From Heloderma charlesbogerti (Eukaryota; Chordata; Lepidosauria; Squamata; Helodermatidae): a DNA stretch of 64,000 nt. Position 1 is the first letter of the stretch; each line of letters starts with the position of its first letter. This document shows positions 1 through 11,564 of the stretch, one piece after another. The stretch is from positions 1,240,001-1,304,000 of the forward strand of contig JANEZZ010001953.1 in the NCBI GenBank assembly GCA_026122225.1. The letters are read 5' to 3'. The notes beneath the pieces were generated by a model. It searched no databases, was not told the DNA's origin, and saw only the letters and a program-made list of their open reading frames with translations. The translations under genes and the position numbers were made by a program.

Positions 1-85
1 AACTGAAGTTGCGTTCTCAGATGACAAAGAGCTGGATTGCACATCCAAGGCTAAAAGGCCTAAAATGAAGGATCCAGTAATTGAG
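1..85 (+). CDS. REEP1: Penultimate coding exon of a REEP-family gene (probably REEP1), 5' end outside the window
   Basis: Read from position 2, the frame stays open for 28 codons (TEVAFSDDKELD... to ...KMKDPVIE) and stops at a GAG|GTACTT splice donor at 85/86. The sequence is acidic then Lys-rich and is not part of any repeat. It joins in phase 0 to the exon at 11565. REEP proteins are ER membrane proteins that shape tubules and bind microtubules through basic C-terminal tails; only such a tail would be encoded here, so no hairpin membrane domain is visible. The name rests on the basic tail of the next exon and on the convergent MRPL35 gene, which is REEP1's neighbour in human. The tail differs from the short human isoform I remember, so a long isoform or another gene remains possible. 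Confidence 0.55.
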
Positions 86-1879
86 GTACTTTCACAATGG
101 AAATGGGCTTAAAACACACAGAGGTCACTTTACTTTCCAAAACACGACTTTCCTTTTGCAATAGAAAAACCTCTGGCTGGCCCTCAACTCAGTAACTATT
201 TTGTTTCTTGTAAAATTGTGGGCTTTTCTACACACAGCTATTAATCAGCTGCATCTACTTTCAGTTTCGTCACAGAATTAGGATCCGAGCACTACACAAA
301 GAGTGTTTCCTTTCCTGCTACATAACCTCTAGGTGGCGCTGTAGTATAGTGGAATAGTGCAAATACATAAGTGAATAAAGTGTTTCTTTCACAAAAAGTA
401 CCGCATTTTCCCTGCTCTAAAAAAAAAATCACCCAAAGTGCTCTTTAGATGCAGAAGTGAAACTGGAGGATCATGTCATTGTTTAAATAAATGCCTCTTT
501 TAGAAAGCTCTAAATCTGTGTCATCAAAGGCACTGTGAGGTGCCCCTTGAATTATGAGAGTGGTATGTCCTTGTATTTAGGTAGTAAACAGAAGTCTTTA
601 AAAGGTGTATATATGTCCAGCCATACTTATATTTAGGATTATAAATCTTTCATTTTAAGAGAAAGGGCTATTTCTGATGCAGTCTTGCCCCTGACATGGA
701 AACTGTTAAAGTTCCTGCCTTATATTTTGCACCACGTACGCAGTAAAGACACTGTATGATGTTGCATATTGTGCTAATAACGTAGCCTGGATGTATCTAG
801 ATTTTGCCTTGCTCTTTCAGCCCTAACCCTCTCCTTCTGCAGGCTGGGGGCAAAATGAAGTTAGGGTCACTGATATATAAACATCTACAAGCATATATGT
901 TTTAAAGTTTAATTCTGATGACCAACCTGTTTGAAAGCTTATCTGCAGCTGCAGCTGCTGCTTCCTATGAGAGCATATATGGAATGCTTGCAAAGCTCAC
1001 CTTATCTTGCAGAGTTGAATCCTGCCCATCTTTAGACAAAATTCAGGATGGGAGCACCATATTTGCAGACTAGTTCTGCCCATCAAGTCTAGACTCTTAA
1101 TTCTGATAACTAATTCCTTGCAATATGTATCTTAAGCTGCAGAGTACAACCCTATAGATCACACAGGGAAAGCAGGTAGACGATGCACGGCTGGTGCCCA
1201 TTGCCTCCATGCTTCAGTGCCACATCCAACCTGCAGAGTGCCTTTGAGTGCCTGGAGCCTAACTTGCAAGTGAGCACAATACTGGAGACTGCAAAAGACC
1301 TTTACTGCTTACGTTAAGGCAGGAGCCTTAACTGACAATTTCCATGCCTTAGGGGACATGGGTGAATTTGTAATAGCCTTCTATCTCCTCTCAACCTGAA
1401 GGGTTGTTTTTTTTAAAAAAAATCCAATAATGTTCTTGTCTGAAAACAGAATTTATTGCATTAAATGAGCTCTCTCAGGGGGAGGGAAGCAGGCAGCAGG
1501 CAGCAAATCTTAAGTTCACTGTGACTCTATAACAGTGAGAGGGTTGGATCCAGGATCTGCCTTCATGGACAAAAGGGCTCCACTCACAGGAGGTGCCTCC
1601 ACCCAGTTTTGAGGGAATCTCTCCTACCCCCTGCACCACAACTCACCCCCTTCATCAGGGTGCCCCGACCCTCTGTTTTCAAAGGGCTGAAGGGGAGGAG
1701 GGGCGGGGGCATCCCTGTTGCACACGCCTGAATCAGCATTTATACTATACGTTAAGGAATGGGAAATACTTCAGATACGTTGTCAGTGATGATCAACAAG
1801 AATTTTCTCACTCACACACAGGCACACTCCTGCCACACTTTGTGCTGTAGCCCACTCAGGCCAATAGTAATTGCTATTT

Positions 1880-2283
1880 GGGGTTGCACTTCACAAGGGC
1901 TGGGAGGAATGTGTCTGGCCACAGCATGAAGAACTTCATCAGGAGGGCTTTAAACTGAATTCTACAGGGGAGGGAGATGTAAAGTTGGGGGAAACAATGG
2001 ACGAAGGCTTATGTACCACAACGGAGAGAACATCTCTAATAGCACCCAATAATGCCAGACTATAAAGCACATCATCTTCGATGTCTATATACTAATGCCC
2101 AGAGTATGGGAAACAAACAGAACAAATGTGAACTCTTAATACAGGAGGGAAATTATGACTTGATAGGTGTAACTGAGACTTGGTGGGATGACTCCCATGA
2201 CTGGAATACAGCAATTGAAGGATATAACTTGTTCAAAAAGAACAGGAGGAACAGAAAGGGAGGTGGGGTTGCACTCTATGATT
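1880..2283 (+). mobile_element. CR1 LINE fragment, ORF1 end to N-terminal endonuclease
   Basis: This stretch matches the ORF1-ORF2 junction of the CR1 at 36.5-40.5 kb, including the shared segment around CTTCATCAGGAGGGCTTTAA. It then encodes the start of the endonuclease (LRCLYTNAQSMGNK, YDLIGVTETWWDD, GYNLFKKNRRNRKGGG). Similarity stops abruptly after the GGTGGGGTTGCACTCTATG segment, and the next bases belong to the reverse-oriented CR1 part. It is a 5' and 3' truncated copy. Confidence 0.85.
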
Positions 2284-3174
2284 CTATTATGTCCACAGCA
2301 TTCCTGCAGTCCACAAGGGAGGTTACCTGATCAAAGAATGAGATCAGATTCGTCTGGCAGGATTTGTTCTTGACAAATCCATGTTGGCTTCAAGTAATCA
2401 CTGCATTGTTTTCAAGGTGCTTACAGATGGATTGGTTTATAATCTGCTCCAGAATTTTCCCAGGGATTGATGTCAGACTGACTGGTCTGTAGTCCCCAGG
2501 TTCCCCCTTTTGAAGATAGGGACAACATTAGCCCTCCTCCAATCATCTGGCACTTCACCTGTCCTCCATGATTTCTCAAAGATAATGGACACTGGTTCAG
2601 GGAGTTCTTCTGCCAGTTCCTTTATTCCTCTAGGATGCAGTTCATCTGGCTCTGGAGATGAGCCTCAGAGTAATGAGGTGTTCCTTGACCATATGCCTAT
2701 CGATCTCAAGCTCATTCCTGCCCCTTCAGCCTGTACTTCACCTTTGCCAGGGGGGTCATAGACCCTCTTTTGGGAGAAGACTGAGCCAAAGTAGGACCTG
2801 AGCACTTCTGCCTTTCTTTGTCATCATTTTGCCATTCTCATTGAATAGCTGAACCACCATTTCTTTCCTCTGTCTTTTACTACACACATATCTAAAGAAA
2901 CCCTTTTTGTTGCTTTTTAGCATCCCCCACTAACCTCGGCTCGTTCTCAGCTTTAGCCTTCGTGATGCCATCCCTGCAATTCTGTGCTACCTGCCTGTAC
3001 GCTTCCTTTGTAGCCTGGCCTTCCTTCCACTTCCTATATGTGTCCATTTTTGTTTTCAGGTCATCTCTAAGGTTTTTGTGAAGCTACATTGGCTTCTTCT
3101 GTTGTCTTCCACCTTTTTTTTCTTGTTGGAATTGTTTGTAATTGTGCCTTTAGAATTTCCTTTTTTAAAAACTC

Positions 3175-4020
3175 TCACCCATCTTGGACTCCTTTCCTCA
3201 TTAGAGTTGCTTGCCATGGGACCTTACTTATCATTGTTCCAAGTTTATTAAAATTGGCTTTCCTAAAATCCAGGGTACATGTTTGACTACACTCGGCTTT
3301 TGCTTCCTTTAGAACCAAGAACTCAAGTATAACATCGTCACTTTCCCCCAGAGTTCCCGTAACTGCTACTTGATCCACTAAGTCATCTCTGTTGGTTAGG
3401 ATCAATTCAAGGATAGCTGATCCTCTAATTCCTTCCTCTACTTTCTGTAGGCGGAAATTATCAGCAACACAAGTCAGGAATCTCTTGGAGGGGCCATGTT
3501 TTGCAGAATTTGTCTCCCAACAAACATTGGGGAAATTGAAGTCCCCCATTACTACTACATCATGCTTCCTTGAAACACTGGCAACTTGATTTTCAAACGT
3601 TTCATCCTCGTCTTCTCCTTGATTGGGTGGCCAGTAGTAGACTCCGACCACCATATTCTTTTTATTCTTTGCTCCATTTATTTTAACCCAGATGCTCTCA
3701 GTGGGGCTACCAAGCCCATCCTCCTGTATTTCTGTGCAGATATATGTATTTTTAACATATAATGCAACTCCACCTCCCTTTCTGTCCCTCCTGTTCTTTT
3801 TGAACAAGTTATATCCTTCAGTTGCTGTATTCCAGTCATGGGAGTCATCCCACCAAATCTCAGTTACACCTATCAAGTCATAATTTCCCTCCTGTATTAA
3901 GAGTTCAAGTTCGTTCTGCTTGTTTCCCATACTCTGAGCATTAGTGTGTAGACATCGAAGACCATGTGCTTTATAGTCTGGCTTTCTTCCTACATGTTTC
4001 TGAAGACTATTATTGGGCAC
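3175..4020 (-). pseudogene. CR1 ORF2 apurinic-like endonuclease domain (inverted copy)
   Basis: An open reading frame of 281 codons covers the complete endonuclease of ORF2. Visible motifs are LHTNAQSMGNK at the N-terminus, GVTEIWWDDSHDW with the catalytic-site Glu, VVVMGDFNFPNVCW with the GDFN block, and SDDVILEF near the end in place of the usual SDH. In CR1 this domain nicks target DNA to prime reverse transcription. The frame breaks after residue 281, where the linker to the RT should begin. It is retroelement DNA, not a host gene. Confidence 0.85.
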
Positions 4021-4337
4021 TGTTAGAGCTGTTCTCTCCGTTGTGGTGTGGAGCCTTCATCCATTGTTACCCCAACTTTACGTCTCCCTTCCCTGTAGGA
4101 TTCAGTTTAAAGGCCTCCTGATGAAGTTCTTCATGCTGTGGCCAAACACATTCTTCCCATCCTTTGTGAGGTGCAACCCATCCCTTGCCAACAGCCCATC
4201 TTCCAGGAAGTATAGCCTGTGGTCCCAGAATCCAAATCTCTCATGTCAGCACCACCTTTGTAGCCAGTCATTCACCCAGAGTATTTTTCGTTCCCTTTCT
4301 ATCCCTCTTCTAACTACTGGAAGGATGGATGAGAAAA

Positions 4338-5137
4338 CTATCTGGGCCCCAAAGTCTTGAGTTTCCTTCCCAGAGCTTCCAAGTCTGATGTGATTTCTTC
4401 GTAGCTCTGCTTGGTGGTATCATTTGCTCCCACATGGATGAGAAGAAAGGGATACCTGTCAGTGGGCTTTATGAGTTCAGCCAACCCTTTAGTCACGTCT
4501 CTAATCCATCCTCCCAGGAGACAGCATATCTGGCGAGTCCATGGGTCTTTGCGACATATTTGGGTTTCAATGCCACACAGCAAGTAGTCTCCCACCACTA
4601 CTACTCTTCTCTTCTTCTTGTTGTAGGCCTTGGTTTCATTGCCTCTGCTTGACTGACCTTCAGCCTCTTGCTCGCTCTCATGCAGGTTCCCGTGTAATTC
4701 TTCCTCTGCAGGCTCTCCTCCAGTCTCATCCTCAAGTACTTGGAAACAGTTCCATAGTTGCACTGCTTCCACTGGTGCAGTGTGGTTTCTAGTTCTTCTG
4801 CTCCTAACTGTCACGCTTTTCCAAGGAGTATCCTCTACTGCATTTTTCCTCCTCTCAGCAGTTTCCTCTTCTGCCTCAGCTTGCTGTTGCTCTTCAAGCT
4901 TCTGTTCTTCACTTTACTGCTGTAGTTCCACCATTCTGTCCAACAATTCTTCGTGTTCTCTTATTCCCTGGAGAGTCGATACTCGCTGCTCCAGTCCTCG
5001 TACTTCGTACCTCGTACCTCGTACAGCATGATGAACTTGCACTTGTTGCACGTGTAGGCCATGTTGATCTCAGGCAAGAAAACAAACATGGCACAGACCT
5101 TGCAGGTCACCACCACTGGAGAGTCTTTTTCTTCCAT
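4338..5137 (-). pseudogene. CR1 ORF1 remnant with esterase (SGNH hydrolase) domain
   Basis: From the ATG at 5137 the frame encodes a CxxC pair region, then a broken acidic/Gln-rich coiled-coil part. A 158-codon frame (4814-4338) follows with VVVVGDYLLCGIE and LLIHVGANDTT, blocks I and III of the SGNH-type esterase typical of CR1 ORF1. The Ser expected in block I (GDS/GNS; the 37-38 kb copy has GNSLL) is Tyr here, so the nucleophile is lost. A frameshift separates the N-terminal zinc-binding part from the esterase. Confidence 0.75.
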
Positions 5138-5229
5138 AGTCTCTATTCCCTTTATGTTTCTAGCTTTCTGATTGTACTGGAATAGCCTGTGCTGTATCCT
5201 CTATTCACTGGGGGTTAAAAACACAGTCC

Positions 5230-6372
5230 CACTGGTAATATATCTTGACTTCAGCGAAGTTTTCAACAAAGTGCCCCATTCTATCTTGATCAGCAAACTA
5301 GCTAAAAGTGGGCTAGGTGGAACAGCTATCAGATGGATCCACAGCTGGCTACAGGATTGTATTCAGTAAGTGCTTATCAATGGGATCTTCTCAAACTGGG
5401 GAGAGGTAACGAGTGGGGTACCATAGGGCTCTGTTCTGGGCCCAGTGCTCTTCAACATTTTTATTAATGACTTGGAGGAGGAGATGCAGGGAATGCTGAT
5501 CAAATCTGCAAATGACACAAAATTGGGCAGGACAGCTAGTACCCTGGAAGACAGAAACAAAATTCAAAGTGATCTTGATAGGCTGGAGCGCTGGGCAGAA
5601 AATAACAGAATGACATTTAATAGGGATAAATGCCAAGTTCTGCACCTAGGATAAAGAAACCAAAGCACAGTTACAAGATGGGGGATACGTGGCTCAACAA
5701 CACTACAAGCGAGAAGGATCTTGGAATTGTTGTCGATCACAAGCTGAATATGAGCCAACAATGTGATGTGGCTGCAAAATAGGCAAATGCTATTTTGGGC
5801 TGCATTAATAGAAGTATAGCTTCCAAATCCCAGGAAGTACTAGTTCCCCTCTACTCAGCACTGGTTAGGCCTCATTTGGAGTACTGTGTCCAGTTCTGGG
5901 CACCACACTTTAAGAAGGATGCAGACAAACTGGAGAGGGTTCAGAGGAGGGCAATGAAGATGATCAGGAGACTGGAAACAAAGCCCTATGAGGGGAGACT
6001 GAAAGAACTGGGCATGTTTAGCCTTGAGAAGAGAAGATTGAGGGGAGATAGGATAGTGCTCTTCACGTGCCTGAAAGGTCGCCAGGAATGGATCTCTTCT
6101 CGATCATCCCAGAGTGCAGGACATGGAAGAATGGGCTCAAGTTACAGGAAGCCAGATTCCAGCTGAACAACAGGAAAAAAAGTCCTGACAGTTGGAGCAA
6201 TACGACAATGGAACCAATTCCCTAGGGAGGCAGTGGGCTCTCCCACACTGCAGGCATTCAAGACAAGGCTGGACAGCCATCTGTCAGGGATGCTCTGAGC
6301 AGGGGGTTGGACTCGATGGTCTTGTAGGCCCCTTCCAACCCTACTATTCTATGATTCTTTGATTCTATGATT
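5230..6372 (+). mobile_element. 3' part of the same CR1 LINE (RT palm/thumb and 3' end)
   Basis: It begins with IYLDFSEVFNKVPH and continues through GSVLGPVLFNIFINDLEEE, LDRLERWAENNRMTFN and [16 protein letters not shown], separated by stops. The FADD catalytic box is damaged (reads SANDTKLG near 5508). The 3' end carries the typical CR1 tail: a segment ending CTTCCAACCC and then several ATTCTATG-type 8-mers at 6343-6372. It directly follows, in opposite orientation, the RT fragment at 2284-5178. Confidence 0.85.
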
Positions 6373-7883
6373 TATCTTTTGGAGTGCAGGCTCCACGTAG
6401 CTGCAATTTTAATTGTGTTTTGTGGTTTTACACTCTGTACGCCGCCTTGGCTGGGTTTACCTAATACACAATCTAAAATTATCTCCAGCTTTGTTAATTT
6501 AAAAACTGTCTAGTTTCTCTCTGTATCTGGTTTCCAGCTACCAAGGAATCTTCATGTTTTGCCTAAGGTGGAGATATTTTTGGAGGCACCGTTGGATTTT
6601 GTATTTCCAAAAATGGGGGATCAACCACTGTTGGTTTGTTTCTTCTTCCCAGCAGCCCATGGGAGGGTTCCAGGTGCAATCTAAAACCATATCTGTACCT
6701 GGCAGAGCCTAATTTGAATATATGCAGTCTCCTCCCACTTTCCATCTTAAGACTGTAACCACATGCAGTCTCCATGGCTTGTACATCAGCCCACCCCCAC
6801 CCTGCCCCTTCTGCTTTGTTTTCCATCCACCTTTAGGTTGGCCTAATAAAGGTATTCTGGTGATATGGATTTTGCCCATTTTCATTGGTTATGTTCCCGT
6901 GGACTCAACGGAGACTCCAAAATGTCTGTCCCCCTCCACCTGTGTGGCACCCAGCTGCAACAGAACCTAGGATACCCGCTGCCTTTGTAGTGGAGCACGG
7001 CATACCCATCGCAATTAATCAACCCTTTCCAGAGAACCCTTAATACAAATGATAGGGTACATAGCACTGGTCTTTATCTCTCTGGTCTTGTGCTCGCCTA
7101 CCAAATATGGTATGCCACAGCTGCTGTGGTTGTGCTTTTTGTGTGGGAAAGGGATTGTGTTTTGATGTCATCAAAGTGTTTCCGCACTGCTGCTTGCTTC
7201 CTTCAATCCATGGGAAACATGGAGACATCATCAAGAGTGGCAGGTGTGCGGACAGTGTCGCTGTGGATTCTGTGGAAATGGCCATGCTAGCTCTCCCTTC
7301 TACTAATACTACTGTGCTTGAGAGAACACAGAATACCAATGAACTGTTCTGGTGTAAAACCCCAGCACGGTTCCAACCATTTCAGGTTAGATCATAGGAT
7401 TGTCCTGGCCATCAGGTTCTTGCTGACCTCAGTGCATCTTTTCTGTGCACTTCTTTGATTTAATAACAAGTAGCCTTGGAGATCAGAGGTAGGGAATGAC
7501 AGTGCTACATGCATCGCAGCAGGGGTGCACAGTGTTTATGCCCCAAGAGTATAATCTGTGGTATAATCTGTGGGGTATAATCTTTGGGGGGGCCTGGAGG
7601 TGCGGATGTGCTCATATGCCTGCACGCATGCACAGATTTGCCTTCACATGCCTGGACACTCAGGGTTGCTGTGGGAGGGAGGCTGCAGCTTCTTCCCCAC
7701 CCCAGCCATCCCGCCCCATCACTGTTGGCCATATATTATCTTGATTAAAGACCAATGCAATGAATACAAAAAGAGTTGAAGTAGTCATTAGAAATGTGGT
7801 CAACAATTTAGAAAGAGAAGAGCAAAATATGTATTTTACTTTTTTTAAGAAATGGAAGAACTGGTGAATCAATACAATTATTT
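6373..7883. other. Intronic sequence without recognised gene
   Basis: Open frames here are short and overlap on both strands without family motifs. Around 6380-6480 there is a stretch resembling a LINE 3' UTR (CCGCCTTGGCTGGG). A small direct repeat of TATAATCTGTGGGG occurs near 7550-7590. Nothing else can be supported. Confidence 0.4.
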
Positions 7884-8480
7884 TAGGGATGTACGAAAGT
7901 CACTTACCTTTTTGAAGGGTGACATTCGCGGTGGGGGGGAGGCGCTCCGTCCCTCCCCCCAAAATTCTTTCCGTCCAGCTCCACTTTGCGGAGATTCTGC
8001 GGAGCCACTGGCCAGGGCCGCCCGCAGCCGGACATCTGGCTGCTGGGCAGCCTGCAAGGACACAAATGGCAGCGGCCGTAGCCGCCACCATTTGCGTCCC
8101 TGTATTTTGCCGTAATAGGCTATGTAAATATTTACGTAGCCTATCACGGAAAAAACAAAACAGCGAAGGCAAATGGCGGCGGCTACAGCGGCTGCCATTT
8201 GCGTTCCCTTTTTTTTTTTTTGCCGTGATAGGCTATGTAAGTACTCACGTACTTACGCAAATGGCGTCCCTGCGTTAGCCATGATAGGCTACGTAAGTAT
8301 TTACGTAGCCTATCACGGCTATAATGAAGAAGCAAATGGCAGCAGGTAAGTGCTCCGTTTTGTGCGCATTTTGCAGGGCAGGGGGGCGGCGGGGCTTTGT
8401 TCCGCCACGGATTTTGGGAGGCCGAATGCACTGGCATTCGGCCTCACCGAGATCCGTGGCGGAATTCTCTGACATCCCTA
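7884..8480 (-). mobile_element. Palindromic hAT-like element, copy A
   Basis: The left end is TAGGGATGTACGAAAG and the right end GAATTCTCTGACATCCCTA, i.e. copy C (35232-36121) in reverse orientation. Between them are a GC-rich arm, then hairpin cores at about 8109-8147, 8222-8262 and 8282-8320. The cores pair GATAGGCTACGTAAGT-like and ATTTACGTAGCCTATC arms, and GCAAATGGC / GCCATTTGC pairs sit between them. No transposase is encoded. Unlike copies B, C and D, the 8 bases outside the two ends (AATTATTT and TGCTTTAC) do not match, so this copy may be rearranged. Confidence 0.8.
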
Positions 8481-9239
8481 TGCTTTACTCCCACTCTTGG
8501 TGGCAGTAAAGCAGTGATGCAGCTACCCTGACCTGATGGCTGCTTTACAGTCCCCATTACCCATCCATCGGCCAAAAGAACAAGGGCTACTTATTCTAAT
8601 TCAAGCAGGAACTCCAGCAAAGGAAGATTAGCCAGACGCGAACTGCATGTAAATGCCCATTTATAGCTTGTCCTGGGCTTGAAGAATTGATCTCCCTCCT
8701 CTTCCTTTTCTCCCCGTCCTCTTCCTTTTCTCTCCACTTCCCTTTCCTTTGTGTGTCTCATCTTTTCCATTTGTAAGCCTGATAGCAGGGCCTGTCTTTT
8801 TTTATGGATGCGAGCCACTTTGGGAGATAATTGTCTGAAAAGCGGGATAAAAATGCAATAAATCATTGTCATCTTTGACAGTAAAACAGCAACCCAGCCT
8901 GCGTGGGGGTCGCAGCAGCCCCCTCCCCACCCCAGTCACCCCTCCCCGATGGCTGCTTTACCGCTGATATTAGCAGGAAAGCAGGGATCGTGCCAGTGTG
9001 CTGTACTGCTAGTCTGCTTCGAGGGGGGGTGGGTTGGCTGGAGGTCTACAAAGACCACCAGACAGGGATTTGGGGCTGCTTGCATCCCATGCTTTCTGCA
9101 CCCCTGCATTACAGGTTGCCAAAAAGCATGTAGCATCAACAGTAGGTAGGAAACTGAGATACCAGTAGCTAAAATGCCTTCCAAGACCTCACGATATGGG
9201 AGATTAGTTGTTATGTGCCCTAAAAGACCTTACGTAGAC
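8481..9239. other. Intronic sequence, LINE tail fragment only
   Basis: About 8795-8870 resembles a LINE 3' end (AGCCACTTTGGGAGATAA, then GGGATAAAAATGCAATAAAT). The CT-rich stretch 8690-8760 is simple sequence. No gene is visible. Confidence 0.4.
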
Positions 9240-9447
9240 ATTACATAGTCTAAGTCCAAGGTACCTCAGGGAGCGCCTCCTCCCCTATGTCCCAGCCCAC
9301 CACCTCTGAGGACTCTCTGCTGCAGCTGCCTGATGTGAGACTGGCAGCCACACACAAGAGGACCTTTTCCTCAGTTGTGAAATGACCTCCTGGTTGAATC
9401 CGCCTGCTGACATCCTTGAAGGTTTTTAAGCAGACAGTAAAGATTCT

Positions 9448-9848
9448 CTGGGCATCTCTACACCAGCCTAAAATCCTGCATTTAAAACGGGGCTTTCTGC
9501 TTCCGTTTTAAATGCAGGATCACAACAACTCCTTTTTTCACACGCTTCCTTTCCCCCCTCCCCTTCCCCTCCTTCTCCCCGTATCTGCGTCTTCCATGAC
9601 CTTTCATTGATCTCACTGCTCTTCTTGCCAGTTTTACTCTTTTCATAGAGGAAACTGAAGCAGAACACAAGGGGGTGATTTGAGAGCTCATTACCTGCGA
9701 TCTATTTAAAAATGGAACAAAGGGCATTTAGTGCAGGAGGGTCACAGCAGGGTTAGGGTTAGGTTCACAGCTGCGCCATGTAAAGAGCCCACAAACTTCC
9801 ATGAAGGAGCAATCTCAGTCGCAGGATAAAAGCTCTGTGTGAAGGAGC
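9448..9848. mobile_element. Small MITE-like insertion inside the L2-like LINE
   Basis: The left end GGGCATCTCTACACCAG and the reverse complement of the right end (GGGCTCCTTCACACAGAG) form imperfect inverted repeats. The LINE 3' sequence resumes directly after it. A short palindrome of TGCATTTAAAACGG / CCGTTTTAAATGCA lies at 9477-9520. The target duplication is not clear, so the superfamily is uncertain. Confidence 0.5.
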
Positions 9849-10020
9849 CCTTTTATTCCAGCAGGCCTTCCCTTTTTAGAACTCTTGTCTTGTTCCTCTT
9901 TGTTGACTGTTGTGTACTATTTTTGTGCTGTATTGTTTTAATTGTTGGGTTTCTTCTTAAACTGGTTTTAACTTTGCATGCCACCTAGAGTATTTTGTAT
10001 ATAGGCAGGTTATAAATTGA

Positions 10021-10021
<1 letters not shown>

Positions 10022-10061
<40 letters not shown>
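10022..10061 (+). repeat. (AAT)n microsatellite, LINE tail
   Basis: About 13 perfect AAT units end the L2-like 3' UTR. The run most likely began as the LINE's own 3' tail. Confidence 0.95.
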
Positions 10062-11272
10062 AAAATGAGAAAGTAATGGGCAGTTTTCTACTTTTGGTGT
10101 GGCTGCAGCACATCTGATGAGCCTGCCTGAATTAATATAATGGAACAATGTCCACCAAGACCGATAATGAAGCGTCTGATAAAACGCCTAACTCTTTTAG
10201 TCTAGCTCGTTCACTCAATTCTGATTTAGTAACCAAAGGTACCTTTTGAAATATATGCAGTATTTTGAGGCCTGAAGCACAAAATGGAAACATTGCTCAT
10301 CTGTCCATATTTCCTCTGTCACTGTTTATTAATACAATCAGATGTTAGCAAATGCGAGATTACATTGTTTTAATAACCCACGTTTCGTTAAAATGAAGCA
10401 TAAGTAGGGAACAGCTAACAATGAAAATACTTCCAGAACAATCGCTATGTTAGTATTGCTTGAAGAACAAGACAGGATTTTCTGGCACCTTGAAATGTAA
10501 TTAGTGTATTATGGCATGATGTCATCAGATGTGGACTGAGAAGTTGGTGAGAATGGAGGTGCAGAAGAGTGGAGAGAAAAGAAATAAGCAAGTGGAGGAG
10601 AAACTGTACTGCTGTTTATACATTTACAGTGGCATACCACCTCTAAAAAAATGGTATGTGAGCTTTGTTCCCAGCACCTCAAGCCAAGTAACTGACCAGC
10701 TCTCTTTCCCCCTGCCCTGGGACATACATAGTGCTGGAAACACGCCAGTGAAGGGGCCCGGAGGCAGCCAATGGCATGGGCTCCATTTCTTTGGCCTGAG
10801 AAACCAGCAACCCAAACTAGTTTATTGTGATATCAGCTTTCAAAGGCAAATGCCTATTTTATCAGATACATGGAAGTAGATATTATGGGTATCTGGACTG
10901 AGGAACAGGGAGAGGGGAAACCATGTAAATGAGGTAAGATTTCAAAGCAGCAGAAGGGAGGTATGTGGGATGGAGATGAGACCCTGTGTTGGATCTTCTC
11001 TGCTCATACGGTGCCGAGACTTCATATACCATAATTACTCCCTCATGCTACATGAATTCCACTCAGCAGCCTTTCTCCCTTGTAAAGCTGTAAGTCACCA
11101 GCCTAACAAGATCGAATGAAAGATGTGCTCCAGGCCCATCTACTTCAAGCCCAGATGCCACTGCTACAGCCCATGTTGGCACTGTGGCAAGAACTGTTAA
11201 TCTGCACAAGTGCCCTTGCAACACCCCTGCAGATGTTGAATGCCTTGGGTTATGCTAGTGCAAAGGATAGTG

Positions 11273-11388
11273 GGTTGAATCCAGACTTAGTTGTGCATAC
11301 TCATGGGACTTAAGTTAGTCAAGACTTCCTTGTCTGATTGATTTTAATGGGTCTAATGTAAGCATGACTAAGTCTGGATCCAACCCAG
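11273..11388. mobile_element. 116-bp palindromic MITE
   Basis: The ends GGGTTGAATCCAGACTTAG and ACTAAGTCTGGATCCAACCC are inverted repeats, and most of the unit folds on itself. A second copy lies at 33151-33282. It has no coding capacity. It sits 176 bp before the terminal exon of the REEP1-like gene. Confidence 0.75.
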
Positions 11389-11564
11389 CCACATACCCCT
11401 TTTGCTCCAGTGTAGTTTCCTGGAAATTGAGGCTACTTTAGACTCTTTTTAGGGTTGGATCCTCACATGCTAAATTCCTACATGAATTCCTCTTTTACTC
11501 ATTTCTCTGTGGTGGTTAAATAAATAGAAAGAGAAATTGGTACAATGTCTTTTGTTTTTGATAG

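Larger units (their letters stand above)
2284..5178 (-). mobile_element. Inverted 5' part of a CR1 LINE (5' UTR end, ORF1, endonuclease, first part of RT)
   Basis: On the - strand the block runs from the end of the CR1 5' UTR (about 5178), through ORF1 (ATG at 5137) and the endonuclease (4020-3175), into the RT. It stops at the residues matching NAVDI near 2290. The following residues (IYLDFS) are found in + orientation at about 5236. The two pieces therefore make one CR1 whose 5' part is inverted relative to its 3' part. Stops and frameshifts are scattered through it. Confidence 0.85.
9240..10062 (+). mobile_element. 3' end of an L2-like LINE
   Basis: The segment 9250-9445 translates in pieces to the C-terminal region of L2-like LINEs (YLRERLLPY-like start, then a broken Trp-Asn-Leu-Pro region). 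After an embedded insertion (9448-9848) the 3' UTR continues with GCAGGCCTTCCC and GCCACCTAGAGTATTTTG and ends in an (AAT)n tail. It is 5' truncated and non-coding. Confidence 0.6.
86..11564 (+). other. Intron of the REEP1-like gene, filled with repeats
   Basis: The intron begins with GTACTT and ends in a pyrimidine-rich tract followed by TAG just before 11565. It holds the CR1 complex (1880-6372), palindromic element A (7884-8480), an L2-like tail with an embedded MITE (9240-10062) and a small MITE (11273-11388). Positions 86-1879, 6373-7883 and 10064-11272 show no gene I recognise. About 8795-8870 looks like the 3' tail of another LINE. Confidence 0.5.

Noticed and set aside
3175..4020. 281-codon endonuclease-like frame as a host nuclease gene
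   Set aside because: It is the endonuclease domain of a CR1 LINE, with ORF1 and RT remnants in the right order around it.
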